Below are positions 1 to 10,269 of a DNA stretch of 64,000 bases, piece by piece; the stretch's first letter is position 1, and each line of letters begins with the position of its first letter. The position numbers were made by a program, and so were the translations under genes. Source of the stretch: Globodera rostochiensis (taxonomy: Eukaryota; Nematoda; Chromadorea; Rhabditida; Heteroderidae). The stretch lies in assembly GCA_018350325.1 (NCBI GenBank), contig JAEVLN010000003.1, positions 2,465,214 through 2,529,213 of the forward strand. The letters run 5' to 3'. The notes beneath the pieces are model-generated. The model saw nothing but the letters and a program-made list of their open reading frames with translations, did not search any database and was not told the DNA's origin.

Positions 1-414
1 AGATTTCGATCGGGAATCTCAAAACAAAATCTCGATTAAAAACCCCCAAGATTTCGATCGGGAATCTCGATCGTTCCGATCTCTAGCCTAAAACCTCCTA
101 ATTCAAAGCAGCAAATCGCTCTATTGGCGACTTTAATCTTTTTGTCCCACGAATCTTCGCGTTACACAATTACACGGCCTTCTTCTAAACGTCCCAATTC
201 CTCATGGATGTTTTTCAGTTTTCTTCCATTTGATCCCCCCGCCACCCATCCAATCAAATCAAATCAACTCTCGACCCATCCGATCGACCCAAATTTGATG
301 GATGAACCGGGGCATCGCATCCTTGTGATATCACCGCCGTTAGCCCTGACTGATCAGCTTATCCTTTCTCAGCAATTCCCCCCCCTCCGACCACCCGCCC
401 CGATTTGAATGAAC
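1..414. other. Intron-like stretch with degenerate repeat
   Basis: Follows the last supported exon of the receptor on the minus strand and is probably its next intron. Bases 1-80 hold two copies of a motif built on GATTTCGATCGGGAATCTC. This resembles the unit of the 44.4-kb satellite in the transporter gene. No exon recognised. Confidence 0.4.
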
Positions 415-3400
415 TTGCATTGCGATTCCTCCAACAGTGACGTGCAATTTCTCCCGGGGCGATTTGCGGGCGACGAATCGATTAGTTCGCGTGGACATTC
501 GCATCGAAAGCCGTCCTCCAAATCGACGCAAGTTGCCAGCCGATGGCAGTCATTAAGGCCCAACAGACACTCATTCAGCCCTGGGGGGGGGCAATTAGTG
601 ATCGGAGACTGACTGATCAGTCAAAGTGTAAGCGTCGTACCAATTGAACACTTTCTTCCGGCTCTCTTTGTGTCCAACGAGGAAATGTCTGTTCGGCCCG
701 GCTTGCAGTTGCAACTGAACCCGATCAGCTCATCGACACAGTCCGCGTCCGGCGAACAATCGTTCATCAACGGATTCAAACATTCATTGACCACTGATCA
801 AACAAAATCGATTGAATTTGTCAGACAATTGCAATGTATTGGTTGAAATATTAACTCACATTTGCGACATTTTCGGCCAGGAAATTCGTGTGGGTTTGGC
901 GAAGTGTCAATGAATCCCTCGGGACAAAGGCACCTTTTGCGATTTAAAAAGTGTTAATAAATTGACAAAAAACAATGCGCGATTTAACTCACTCAAAGCC
1001 AAAGTCGTTGTCTATGCATCGCGCCTATTTAAATCTTGCATTAATTACCCACATTTTACCATATAATTAACCTTCGGGTCGCAGTCGTTTAGCGTCATAT
1101 TGGCACACTCATCGACGAGAACTGAAAAAGCATAGTGTTTTTGTTTAAAGATCCGCTTCCGGTCCAAATCCCCCCCCCCGCCCGTTCGACTCCCCCACAG
1201 CAAAAAATGTCTCAAATCCCCTCCACGTCTTATGCTAAGCATAAGCTTTAGTCTAAGCTTAAGCCTAAGCTAGGCTTAATCGTTGTTTCAGTACGGGACT
1301 GAATCAGCCATCTTGGGGGGCTTTGGAGCGGAGCCCGAAAGATCTGCTGATTTAATGAGTTAAGATTAAGTATCGGACTCGAACCGGTACCAAGACCTGA
1401 CCACGAGACTTTCTTCCTCTCAAGGCCGAGACTCTCGAGCCGCCGTAATGTCCAGGGTAGAGCCCGAGCTGTCTCGTCCCCCCCCCCTCCCTCCCTCACT
1501 AACCCACACATCGCCCTGTGCCCCTTCCATCCGTGCCGTTCTTCTCGGCCTCCTTCAACTCGGCACAAACTTTTCCTTCCCCACATCCGCTCGTCCTCTC
1601 TTCCGGGTCACACTCTTCCGCCAGTGCCACTTTCTTTTCATCCTCCGTCCGTGCACTTCCCGCTCCCCCGGATGCCACTCGGATGGTCAACTGCCGGTCC
1701 GTCTCCATAAGTTCGTCCCTTTGTCGTTTGGTGCCGTCGCTTTTGAACAGAAACAGTCCCGGGTAGACGCGTGTCAGGTCGGCAACAAGTCGTGAACAGT
1801 TTGGTTCGGCACGCCGGAGAGCGTCCATCAAGTCGAAGGCGTTGGAGGCGTCAAAATGGGGAAAAGCTTCGATTGGAACGCAGGCGGACAGTCCAGGCGC
1901 GCGGAAAAAGCCGAGTTTGCACACACAGCGGGGCCGCAAGTCGAACTCCTTCGAAGAAGCAATTAATTAAACCAACAATGCCCTCGGGGGCAGGCTCATC
2001 ACAACTACACAATATACTGTACATACCACGCACACTTGGCCCAATTCCGTGGGGCATTCCCGGGCTCGTGCCTTCGGGCACAGCTGTGCCACACCTCTGC
2101 GCGTCCGCCACGTGGCCGACCGCCGACTTGGCGTGCCATCCCCGCACAAATCCTCCCACGCCTCCTCCAATTCGTCCGTCGCATCCGCACAATCGGCCGC
2201 CCCGTCACTCACAACGGTGGCCGGAACACATCTTTTCAGGGACAAGCAAAATTCGAATCGATCGAACGAACGAACGAAATCGATCGAACGGATTGGGCAA
2301 CTGACCGGGGTTGGCCACAACCGCACTCGAACTCGGACGGCGGCGAACAGGGCCGATCGATTGCTGGGAATGGGAGGGGGGCGGTAACCTTCAAGTATTA
2401 TTCCCCTCGGCGGGGGGGGGGGTAATCAAAGTACAATTATCCCCCGGGGGAGGCAAAGTAAACTGTTGTTAACTTTCAAGTAACTATTCATCCCCCCACC
2501 TTTACATACTTATAATTTTTATATTTCATTTTGTTTTTTCTCCTCGATTTCCATTTTACGCTTTATCTCTTCTAATTTGATAAATAATGTTTTTTTTGCA
2601 TTTTTATTGTTCCAAATTTTCTTTCGGCGATCAACCAAAAAAAGAAGTCAAATTCAAATGGGTCGTGTTGAATGAATGGTGGCGGAAGGGGAGGAGTTGA
2701 AAGGCGCGCGGAAGGCGCTTTCAAGGTGATGGGTGGTGGCGTGCCGAATTTTGGGAGATGATCCAAGACAAAAACAACATTTGGAATGGCTCGAGGAGTG
2801 ACTTTGATGGGCATGGAGGTCAGTGGGAACTTTCGGGAAATAAAACAATTTTTGTGCCGTTCACTTTTTGCGCCTATGGCATTGAAGAATATAATAAATT
2901 GGTTCTTTTTTGTTTTAATATGTCTGTGTGTCCCTCCCCCCTCCCCTTGACGCCCACATTTCATCAACCTTTTGCGCCTTTCCTGCAATTTGTGGAAAAA
3001 ATTGGTGGCGGAAGGAATTGAAAGAATGAGTGAATGACCTTGGGGGGGGGGTGGGAGGGGAGGTGGGGGAATAAGACAAGACGAGAACGGACTTTGTGGT
3101 GGTGGTGGCTGTGGTGGGATGTGTGGAATTGGGGCAAAACTCCCCCGAGGGGACACACCCGGGGGGGGGGGGGGGGAAGGAATCTAAAAGGCGCGAAATG
3201 CAAACAAAATTGGCCAAAAGGAATCAAAATCGCAGGGAGGGGAGGAAGGGGGGGGGGCTCAATTTACCTGAATAGGAGGAGTAGGAGGAGGAGGCCGTCC
3301 TCGACGGGAGGACGGACAGGAAGATGAGGAAGGCCAAGGGGAAGATGAGGGAGTGGGAGGGGGCGACCGCCGCGTTTCCAGCGCCGGATGACCGGAGAGC

Positions 3401-3442
3401 ACATCCGCGAGCAGACGCGTGTGATGGGACGCGAATTTGCAT
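415..3442 (-). CDS. mua-3: LDLa/EGF matrix receptor, MUA-3/MUP-4-like, 5' part
   Basis: N-terminal part of a large secreted or membrane receptor. Exons that join in phase (minus strand): 3268-3442, 2306-2363, 2027-2231, 1504-1948, 1072-1121, 993-1024, 860-933, 641-793, 415-580; the gene probably continues past the window start. Exon 1 encodes a signal peptide (hydrophobic run FPLAFLIFLSVL). An LDL-receptor class A module follows, split by an intron between CGQP and RCVP and ending in DCADATDE. Next comes an EGF-like Cys cluster (RPRCVCKLGFF), then a roughly 100-residue segment containing DLMDALRRAEPNCSRL, then three EGF modules with calcium-binding starts (VDECANMTLNDC, VNECLNPLMNDC, LNECLLGLNDC). 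The LDLa-then-EGF order matches nematode MUA-3/MUP-4, which link epidermis to cuticle at hemidesmosome-like structures. The domain call is firm; the choice between the two receptors is inference. Confidence 0.72.
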
Positions 3443-4701
3443 AATTTCCTCTTTTTCCCAATCGCTTGACGACCGCTGCTGCTGCTGCCGTTGTTTCTGC
3501 CTCACTCTCACCGCCAGCGGTGCTTCTTCTTTTTGTTCTTCCACTTTCGCCCCTTCGGCGGCGACAGAATGCCTTTCTGTGTCCCCGTTTCCGGTCAAAT
3601 TGATGCTAATTCTGACAAATTGTGCGCTGCAATTGGGCCTAGCCGACGACAAAAATTCACAACACTTTTCCACCATCGTTTCCGTTCGTCGCTTATTGCG
3701 GTTGCGGCGGTTGTTGCATTGGTCGGTTGCTGTTGCTGATGATCGCCTTGCCGACGATGTCGTCACAGTGCAACAGCAGCCACACATACAGCGAATTGAC
3801 GGACGGACGGACGGACGGATTGAGAGGAATGTTCTGCGTTCTGTGTGAGTGTGGTTGGTGTGTATTGGTCGGACGGTTGGGGATGAGATGGACCGGATGA
3901 TGGCGGGCGGATGTGTTGGCTCGTCGTAGTCGACGACGTCCCTTCCGTCCCTTCCGCCTACCGGACGACGGCCTGCCGCCACGCAATGGCAGATGCACAA
4001 AACATCACCACAACACAACAACAACAACACCACCACGGCGGCTGATTGGGGGAGGGGGATGACAGAAAGGGGAAGAATGTGGGGATGGATTGGAATAAGC
4101 AAGCAGCACGTTGCAGGCTCTGAAAAGGAAGTGAATGGAGGGGGAGAGGATGAATGGGCGGGGGGGGGGAAGTTGCGTTGGTGGGACAACCGGAGTGAGG
4201 GCGGGGGACCGCCGGGGGGGGGGGATTGGAGGGCGGAATAGGGGGGAATAAATTGTGGTGGAGGATGGGAGAGAGATGCAAATGGTGGGAAGAAGATCAA
4301 ATAAGGCAGGGGGAGGGAGAATGTGGGGATTTGGGGGGGGGGGGATCCCCTGGCTCAAGGACACACAGCGAGGGGATGGGTGGGGGTATAAGAGGGCTGA
4401 GGTGAGTGAACGCACCTGACAGAAGAAGTGAGAAGTGACCATTGTGCCGTGTTGCTGAGGGTGGGTGAGTGGTCCTCTTTACTTCATACACAGTATGTAG
4501 ATGACTCCATGGAGATTGATAATTGGGCTTAGGTTCAATTTTCCTTTTTTCCTCCCAAATACCCAGCGAGTTTTTATGTACTTTGGTCAAGAATTTCAAT
4601 CCGATACACTTAAAGAATCAACCGACCGACCCACGCTTCTCCACTTTGAACAAAACACTGCAATTTTGCGTTTCGTTAGTCAGGAATACAGGGTTTGGGG
4701 A
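3443..4701. other. Low-complexity upstream region of the receptor gene
   Basis: Region 5' of the receptor start codon. It is dominated by purine-rich, GGGGGAGG-type sequence with G runs near 4154, 4214 and 4337, and a short GGAC tetranucleotide run near 3800. Long minus-strand open frames here are made of Pro/Ser low complexity and show no domain. It probably holds promoter and 5' UTR, but no specific element can be named. Confidence 0.4.
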
Positions 4702-5085
4702 CAAGCTCATCACAAGTACACTATATACTGTACATACCACGCACACTTGGCCCAATTCTGTGGGGCATTCCCGGGCTCGTGCCTTCGGGCACAGCTGTGC
4801 CACACCTCTGCGCGTCCGCCACGTGGCCGACCGCCGACTTGGCGTGCCATCCCCGCACAAATCCTCCCACGCCTCCTCCAATTCGTCCGTCGCATCCGCA
4901 CAATCGGCCGCCCCGTCACTCACAACGGTGGCCGGAACACATCTTTTCAGGGACAAGCAAAATTCGAATCGATCGATCGAACGAACGAAAATCGATCGAT
5001 CGGATTGGGCAACTGACCGGGGTTGGCCACAACCGCACTCGAACTCGGACGGCGGCGAACAGGGCCGATCGATTGCTGGGAATGT
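4702..5085. repeat. Direct duplication of receptor exons 2-3
   Basis: Near-identical direct copy of 1988-2371, including both LDLa-encoding exons, the intron between them and both flanking splice sites. It sits about 1.3 kb upstream of the receptor start codon. Its right end falls exactly where the left arm of the large inverted repeat begins. The frame is intact (DCADATDE and the Cys pattern retained) and the intron differs by a few bases, so it is a real, slightly diverged copy, though it lacks a recognisable first exon. Confidence 0.8.
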
Positions 5086-5126
5086 GTCCAATTTAGTCTT
5101 TAGCATTTTAATTTATGGAAAAACTG

Positions 5127-5369
5127 TTATTTTATTATATAATAAAATGAATAAATATGAAAAGCCCGGAAACGGCTCCCATTCTTGCAAAACAATTCTA
5201 ACTTTTTGTAGCGCAACTGAATCAAAAAAAGTCGCTGCGGGCGACTCATTTTGGCGAAAAAATCTTTCGAATAAATTTCTTCAGGCGATTTTCTCATCGC
5301 ATCGCCCATAAATTGGCTCATTTTTGAATGGGGCAAAACGCTGACATTGCGTGTGGACGACAAACGCAA
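5127..5369 (-). other. Conserved short open frame in the left arm
   Basis: An 80-codon open frame containing MRKSPEEIYSKDFFAKMSRP. It is preserved with the same sequence in the right arm (20112-20381, plus). No domain is recognised. Since the whole arm is duplicated, conservation between the copies is not evidence of coding. It may be a degraded exon. Confidence 0.2.
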
Positions 5370-5545
5370 CGAATGGGGCGGGGTGACAAACCGAACACTT
5401 TGACCAAATTTGAGTACAAAAAACTATTAAATAATTTGTATTTAATACACATTTTAATTTAAAGGAGAATTTAATTAATAAAATAATTTCGAATCCAATT
5501 ACCTACCTACTTTTTAATATTTCATAAATTTAATTGTCTTCCAAA

Positions 5546-7203
5546 ATGTCCGATCATCCACGAGAAGCTCATCGACATCTGAAAAAACTGTAATTTTCTT
5601 TTTTTCATGCTTAAATTGTAATAAACTTAAAATATAATTTTCAACCATTTTTTTAATAATTTGCTTGTTAACGCTAGCGGCACTATCGGGCCGCCACTAA
5701 AAGGCTAAAATGAATACGTTAGGTCGCGAGGCTTCTTACTTTGATTAATTCGATAAAATAAAATGATTAAAATCCACGTTTAAAGAATTGGTAAAAAATT
5801 CTCGCCATGCGAACCTTTGACCTATCTAATTGGAAAATTTAAAATCTTGATTGAATTTCCCCCAAAAACGCGTTAAATTTAAAGCCAATAATTTCCAGAA
5901 AAGTTTGCGACGACGTTTGGTTGAGCATTTTCCCATTCTTTGAACCTGCCGAGCTCGGGATGAAATTGGCACTGCTCTCAGACCGTTTCGATGCACTGGT
6001 GGAGTTGCACTTCAAAACCAGGAAATTTACAATTGGAACTTTTCAAATTCATAATTCGAATTGCCGCAGTGGCGTGGTGATTGCCACATATAATATCGTC
6101 GATTTGATCTTCATGAAATTTCCGATTCCTGAGGCACCAGCGCCTGACAATTTAATCGGCTTCGGATGCATTTACATTAGATGCACCGGGTCGGCAGGGA
6201 TTTTAAGGGAAATCGGTCGCAATGAAAAGGGCGGGATCGATTTTGCAGTCGGGATTGAGATTAGTCGGGATTTACAAGATCAAAGATAGCCGATCCTGAT
6301 CTACTCAGTTGTAACTGGAGTAGGACGGCATCGGGATTTTTTTTTTTTGGTAATCGTGAAAGCCGGGATACAACTTTTTGAAAACCGGGGCTTAGATCGA
6401 GATTCCAAAATTCGGTATAATCCGACCGATCCCGGCCTACCCTAATTGGAACATACATTTTAATAATTGGATCGTTTTCAGACTCGACCAAACTCTCGCA
6501 GCCTCCTTTCGCCACATTCGAAGCCTTTTCAAATTGGGGATCACTTTGGAATTATACATTAGTGATGATAAACAGAAAAATTTTGCCGTCTTGGTCAAGG
6601 AGTTCTGGCCTCTGATGGCGACAAACATCAGCAAATTGATCATTGGAAACCTGAATTACGTCGTTCAACTGCGAAATTACATATCCCCCACTTTTCTGCA
6701 CGACTGCGTCAACCTCCGAGCGATCGGAACAGCCGAAGGACTCTTTTTTTGTGATTTGCCCGCAACTCCCGAGGAAGTATCTGCTGAACAGGCGGTGTTC
6801 GAATGGCTCCACACGCCATTTAAAAGTGGCATTCCGAAAATGATAAAAGGAGATTTTACTTGGACTCCCCAAAACTTCCGGAAGATGGAGGAGCTCAAAA
6901 AAGTTGTCTTTTTATTTCGTTCCTCCAAAATAAATGAAAATGTTTTAGACGTTTCTCTATGCCTCCTCTCCGGTCAGCTACATTATTTCGCGTTGTGTAA
7001 CTTTTGGCGGCGTTGAACCATTCGAACTTGAGAACGAACGAACGCAGGAGCGACTGACATATTCGAGAAGAAAATTGCGTTCCCATGTTTTTAGGTTGCT
7101 TGTGAGGGGGCCGATTGTGCGAGATGAGAAATGGGCGGAATGGGAGCTCGAAGCAATGGAGGCGTGGACAACAAAGAATAAGATTTATATTTCGTATTTG
7201 TAA
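5546..7203 (+). CDS. F-box-like family protein (cyst-nematode expansion), left copy
   Basis: Member of an expanded family of plant-parasitic nematodes with an F-box-like N-terminus, VCDDVWLSIFPFFEPAELG followed by MKLALLSDRFDALV. Exons 5546-5589, 5899-6189 and 6482-about 7016 join in phase. The central part contains KEFWPLMATNISKLIIGNL and FEWLHTPFKSGIPKM. The expected C-terminal block (PFELENERTQERL, then MEAWTTKNKIY) is present at 7017-7203 but in another frame from the first stop at 7014, so either a tiny intron or an old frameshift lies near 6950-7000. A nearly identical copy with the same break is on the right arm. The role is presumably as a substrate adaptor; this is inferred only from the F-box-like start. 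Confidence 0.6.
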
Positions 7204-8443
7204 AAGTGAAGAATGCCGACAACCCCCCGTTTTTGTAATCGACAATATTATGTTAATCGACTCCTCTCGACAAAACCAAGAAAATTCAAATTTAATTAAA
7301 TTTTGGAACAATTGCATAAACCACAATTTATATTAAAATCGTACAGTTAAATGCTCCAAAAAGTTAATCCCTGCTTATAACTTGCTCAGAGTCGAGAGCG
7401 ACTCAATTTTTACTGATTCGTAATCAGCTCAAAGAGGGGAGTTGAATGATATATAATTTGGGAACATATAAGAGAGAAATTTCGCCAACTTTCAAAATTT
7501 TAAAAAGTGAATATTTCAAACATTATTTATTAAAATAGGTAAATTATTTTAACTAATTAATTTACTGACAACGTCAGCTGATCTATGATCGAGCTGCAAT
7601 CAAAAAATTTGAGAACATAATATCCAAAATTCTTGGAAAAGAAAAACACCGGAAAATTACAAAATGAAAAAAAAAGCTTAGTGAATTCAATAGTAATAAA
7701 AAAAAAATACAATCTTATAAGGTTTTCTGAGTGATGTTTTAGCCGGGTTTAGGCCCGATAAGCCGGGTTCAGGCCCGATAAGCTGAGTTTAGGCCCGATA
7801 AGCCGGGTTCAGGGACTTAATCCGAAGACGAGCACCAGGTCCCTTGAACGTAAAATAAACCATATTTTGATCAAATTTTCCGATTGGGCCAATTAAAATC
7901 GAACAAAATCCCCGGCAATGGGGAAAACGACAAGGTCCGGTCGCACAAAACATAATCCAGAAAAAATTTCATGAATCTTCCAAACTCAAAAATACTGCTC
8001 GCTTCCTTGAATGATTGGAATGGATCAATGAATAACATCGATTGCACATCAACTCGCAAGCATTAACATAAAACATAAACTTTATTTAAATTTACTTTAA
8101 TGGGGGAGGGGCTGTGTTCTTTGCACTGTTTTTTTTTCACATTTTGCAGTAATTCCCCCCCCCCCACAACACAAATATATATCATACAACAAAGAAATGC
8201 ATTTTTTCACCAATCAACTCGCTTCCTATTTTAGAATAAATTCATTGCAATGGCATCCGTAGGTTCCTTTCAGTCTTAAAGTTGAATTTTCCAATTTTTC
8301 TTCTTTTTTCCCTGAGGTTAGGCTTCAGACGGCTGAAATGCGTAAAGAATAATTTATTCCGATTTTTTGAGGAGTAAAATAATTTGTGGCCCTAACTAAA
8401 TGCCTCAAACAAATTCGATCTTTTAGAAATAAAATAATTGCTT
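7204..8443. other. Intergenic region between F-box-like and SPRY genes, left arm
   Basis: AT-rich DNA without a convincing gene. It holds the short minisatellite at 7741-7812 and a C run near 8153. A minus-strand open frame (7871-8059) has no recognisable domain and is duplicated in the right arm. Confidence 0.5.
7741..7812. repeat. Short minisatellite, left arm
   Basis: About 3.5 units of a roughly 20-bp motif, GCCGGGTTTAGGCCCGATAA with variants. The matching place in the right arm has expanded to about 300 bp. Confidence 0.85.
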
Positions 8444-9225
8444 ATGGACTTTGGCGCAGCTTCTGGGCTTAGTGTCAACATGCTGGAAGATCTAAATTTT
8501 CTTATCAGTTACACGGGGGGAGAAGGTGCCCTCAGATTTTTTAATTTTTTCGATGCTCATTATGGTTTAATGCCTTTTCAGGATTCCAAACATTCCGAGG
8601 TCCGGCGCTTGTTCCAATCGCAAACAACGTGTTTTACTACGAAGTGAAAATCGAGGAATGTGGTGCCGAGTAAGTCAATGGGATGGGGGGGGGAGGTGGA
8701 GAGGAGACCGAAATTGAAAATGGTCCGAATCTCTTCCATTTTGACGGCTTTCGACCCCTGACAATTTCCAGAAATTTTTGTTCATTTAAAAATTTGTTTT
8801 TGTTAGCGAAAAAATGCTTTAAGCGCGATTGCAATTGGATTCGGACCGACAGATTTCGAATTAGACAAATGTGTTGGCCGGCAACTCGGAACGCACGCGT
8901 ACGCCAGCGATGGCAAATTTTTGGGTGGCCCGTCAGTTGACGGAGTCATAAAGGGAAAAAAACAATTTGGGGCGGGACACACAATCGGCGCAGGGGTCGA
9001 TCTAAGGTGCACGCCTGAGAAAATCATCTACACATGGAATGGACTACTTAAGAGTACGTTTGTTTACCCGTTAACCACTTGCATTTTAAGATTTTAAATC
9101 AGGCGGGAACAATTTGTATTCGACAGCGTCCGGCAGACTCCATTCGTGCATAACGCTTGCCAACGGCCAAGACAAAGTTCGCACGAATTGGGGCCAATGT
9201 TTATGTTTGCCCCCAACCCCCCGAC
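8444..9225 (+). CDS. SPRY-domain protein, left copy, 3' end altered
   Basis: Exons 8444-8525, 8582-8669, 8824-9053 and 9103-onward join in phase and encode a SPRY (B30.2-like) fold. Landmarks are NVFYYEVKIEECGAD, AIAIGFGPTDFELD, GTHAYASDGKFLGG, FGAGHTIGAGVDL and KIIYTWNGLLK, then HSCITLANGQDKVRTN. SPRY domains bind partner proteins, and plant-parasitic nematodes carry many secreted ones; no signal peptide is visible here (start MDFGAASGL). At about 9225 the similarity to the right-arm gene stops. The open frame then runs on to a stop at 9474-9476 through DNA derived from the Jupiter-like gene, giving an Arg-rich unrelated tail. This copy therefore lacks the MED15 tail of its partner. Confidence 0.7.
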
Positions 9226-10160
9226 CTTTCTTTGTCTTCGCCATTTCAGTCATTTGTCTCCTCTCCTCCGGTGCCCAAACGGAGGAATTTCCATTTGCTG
9301 CGGAAGAATTCTCTTTGGTCCAACATGGCGTCAAACATTGTGGGACAACGACGGAATGGCGGCGCCGCTGCAGGAGGAGGAGAAACGCCGGAGGGCGTGC
9401 CGCAAAAAAGCGACACACTTTCAATTGCTGCTGCTGCACCGCCGGCCGTGATTGTCGTCGCCAACGGGCAAATTGAGGTGAATACGAAGACGCTGATCGC
9501 GGCCGCTGCTGTGAATGGTGTGAACGGAGGGGAAAAAGTGGTGATGAATGGGCGAGCGACGGAGGCGGCGGAACGATCACCGGTGAGGGGGGGGGGGGGA
9601 TTCAATCCAAGCTAATGCAAAATGCTTAAGTCGACCATCTTCTCCGACACGGTGCCCAATTCGCCGGCCAAAAAGTGTGGGCCGATGTTGGGTGAGTTGT
9701 ATGCATTTGCACTGGGTGGGGCCTTTGGGAGGGGGGGGGGGCTTTGCCGGGGACATCCATCACAGCACGTAAAAGTAATTGTTAAGCTTTACTTGACATC
9801 CCAAACTCGGTGTTTCCGCTCGCAGAAGATTTTTACAAAAATCATTTTTTAATTTGTGTGCCTTTAGGGCAAATGGCGTCCGCCTGTGCCATTGTTGCTG
9901 CGCTCCATTCATTGCCAGCCCCGAGGCGCCGTTTCACTGCGAAATGCCCAAAGAAGAAGAAGCAAAAGAGGACGACGCAAAACATTCCATTCCCATCGCC
10001 TCCCCAGCAGCAGCCAACGCTTCATCAGATTATGCAATTCCTTCACAAAATGCATTCTTCGCCCCATAATTTCAAATCCACAATTTATGTATTCATTCCT
10101 CCAATTTTGGGTCAACCTCAGAGACATTTGACACGCCGGGAGAGATAAAATCAGTCAAAT
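9226..10160 (+). pseudogene. Shortened, permuted copy of the Jupiter-like locus
   Basis: Mosaic of four blocks, each reverse-complementary to parts of 22.9-28.2 kb. They are 9226-9600 (parent exon 1, 25190-25570), 9605-9735 (parent exon 4, about 22960-23085), about 9745-9785 (28115-28155) and about 9790-10160 (25985-26370). Exon 1 (MASNIVGQRRNGG, ATG near 9325) could splice in phase to the exon-4 copy (STIFSDTVPNSPAK), which has a 9-bp in-frame deletion. Parent exons 2, 3, 5 and 6 are absent. Intron sequence is retained at the junctions, so this arose at DNA level and not by retroposition. It may be a dead fragment or a short paralogue. Confidence 0.72.
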
Positions 10161-10269
10161 TTCAAATACCTTCTTGTCAAAAAAATATCTCCAAGCATTT
10201 GAACATAACCATGCCAATCCCAATTGTTTTAAACTCGAAAAACCCCGATCAATCACTCCACAGTTCATT

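Larger units (their letters stand above)
5086..9225. repeat. Left arm of giant inverted repeat
   Basis: Matches the reverse complement of 16141-20396 almost throughout. The outer edge begins GTCCAATTTAGTCTTTAGC on both sides. The inner edge lies just after the SPRY exon ending GACAAARTTCGCACGAATT. The arms differ by scattered substitutions, one minisatellite expansion (7741-7812 versus about 17545-17845) and a cluster of changes in SPRY exon 1. The arm carries an F-box-like gene and a SPRY gene, both pointing toward the spacer. Confidence 0.93.

Noticed and set aside
3443..4300. Long minus-strand open frame extending upstream of the receptor signal peptide
   Set aside because: The extension is Pro/Ser/His simple sequence. 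The signal peptide follows the ATG at 3440-3442, which fits a start there.
9086..9580. Minus-strand 164-codon frame in the spacer
   Set aside because: Antisense to the SPRY last exon and Jupiter-derived exon. The same shadow appears at the parent locus, so its openness follows from base composition.
9600..10160. Retroposed (processed) copy of the Jupiter-like gene
   Set aside because: Intron-derived sequence is present at block junctions and the block order is permuted, so an mRNA intermediate is not supported.
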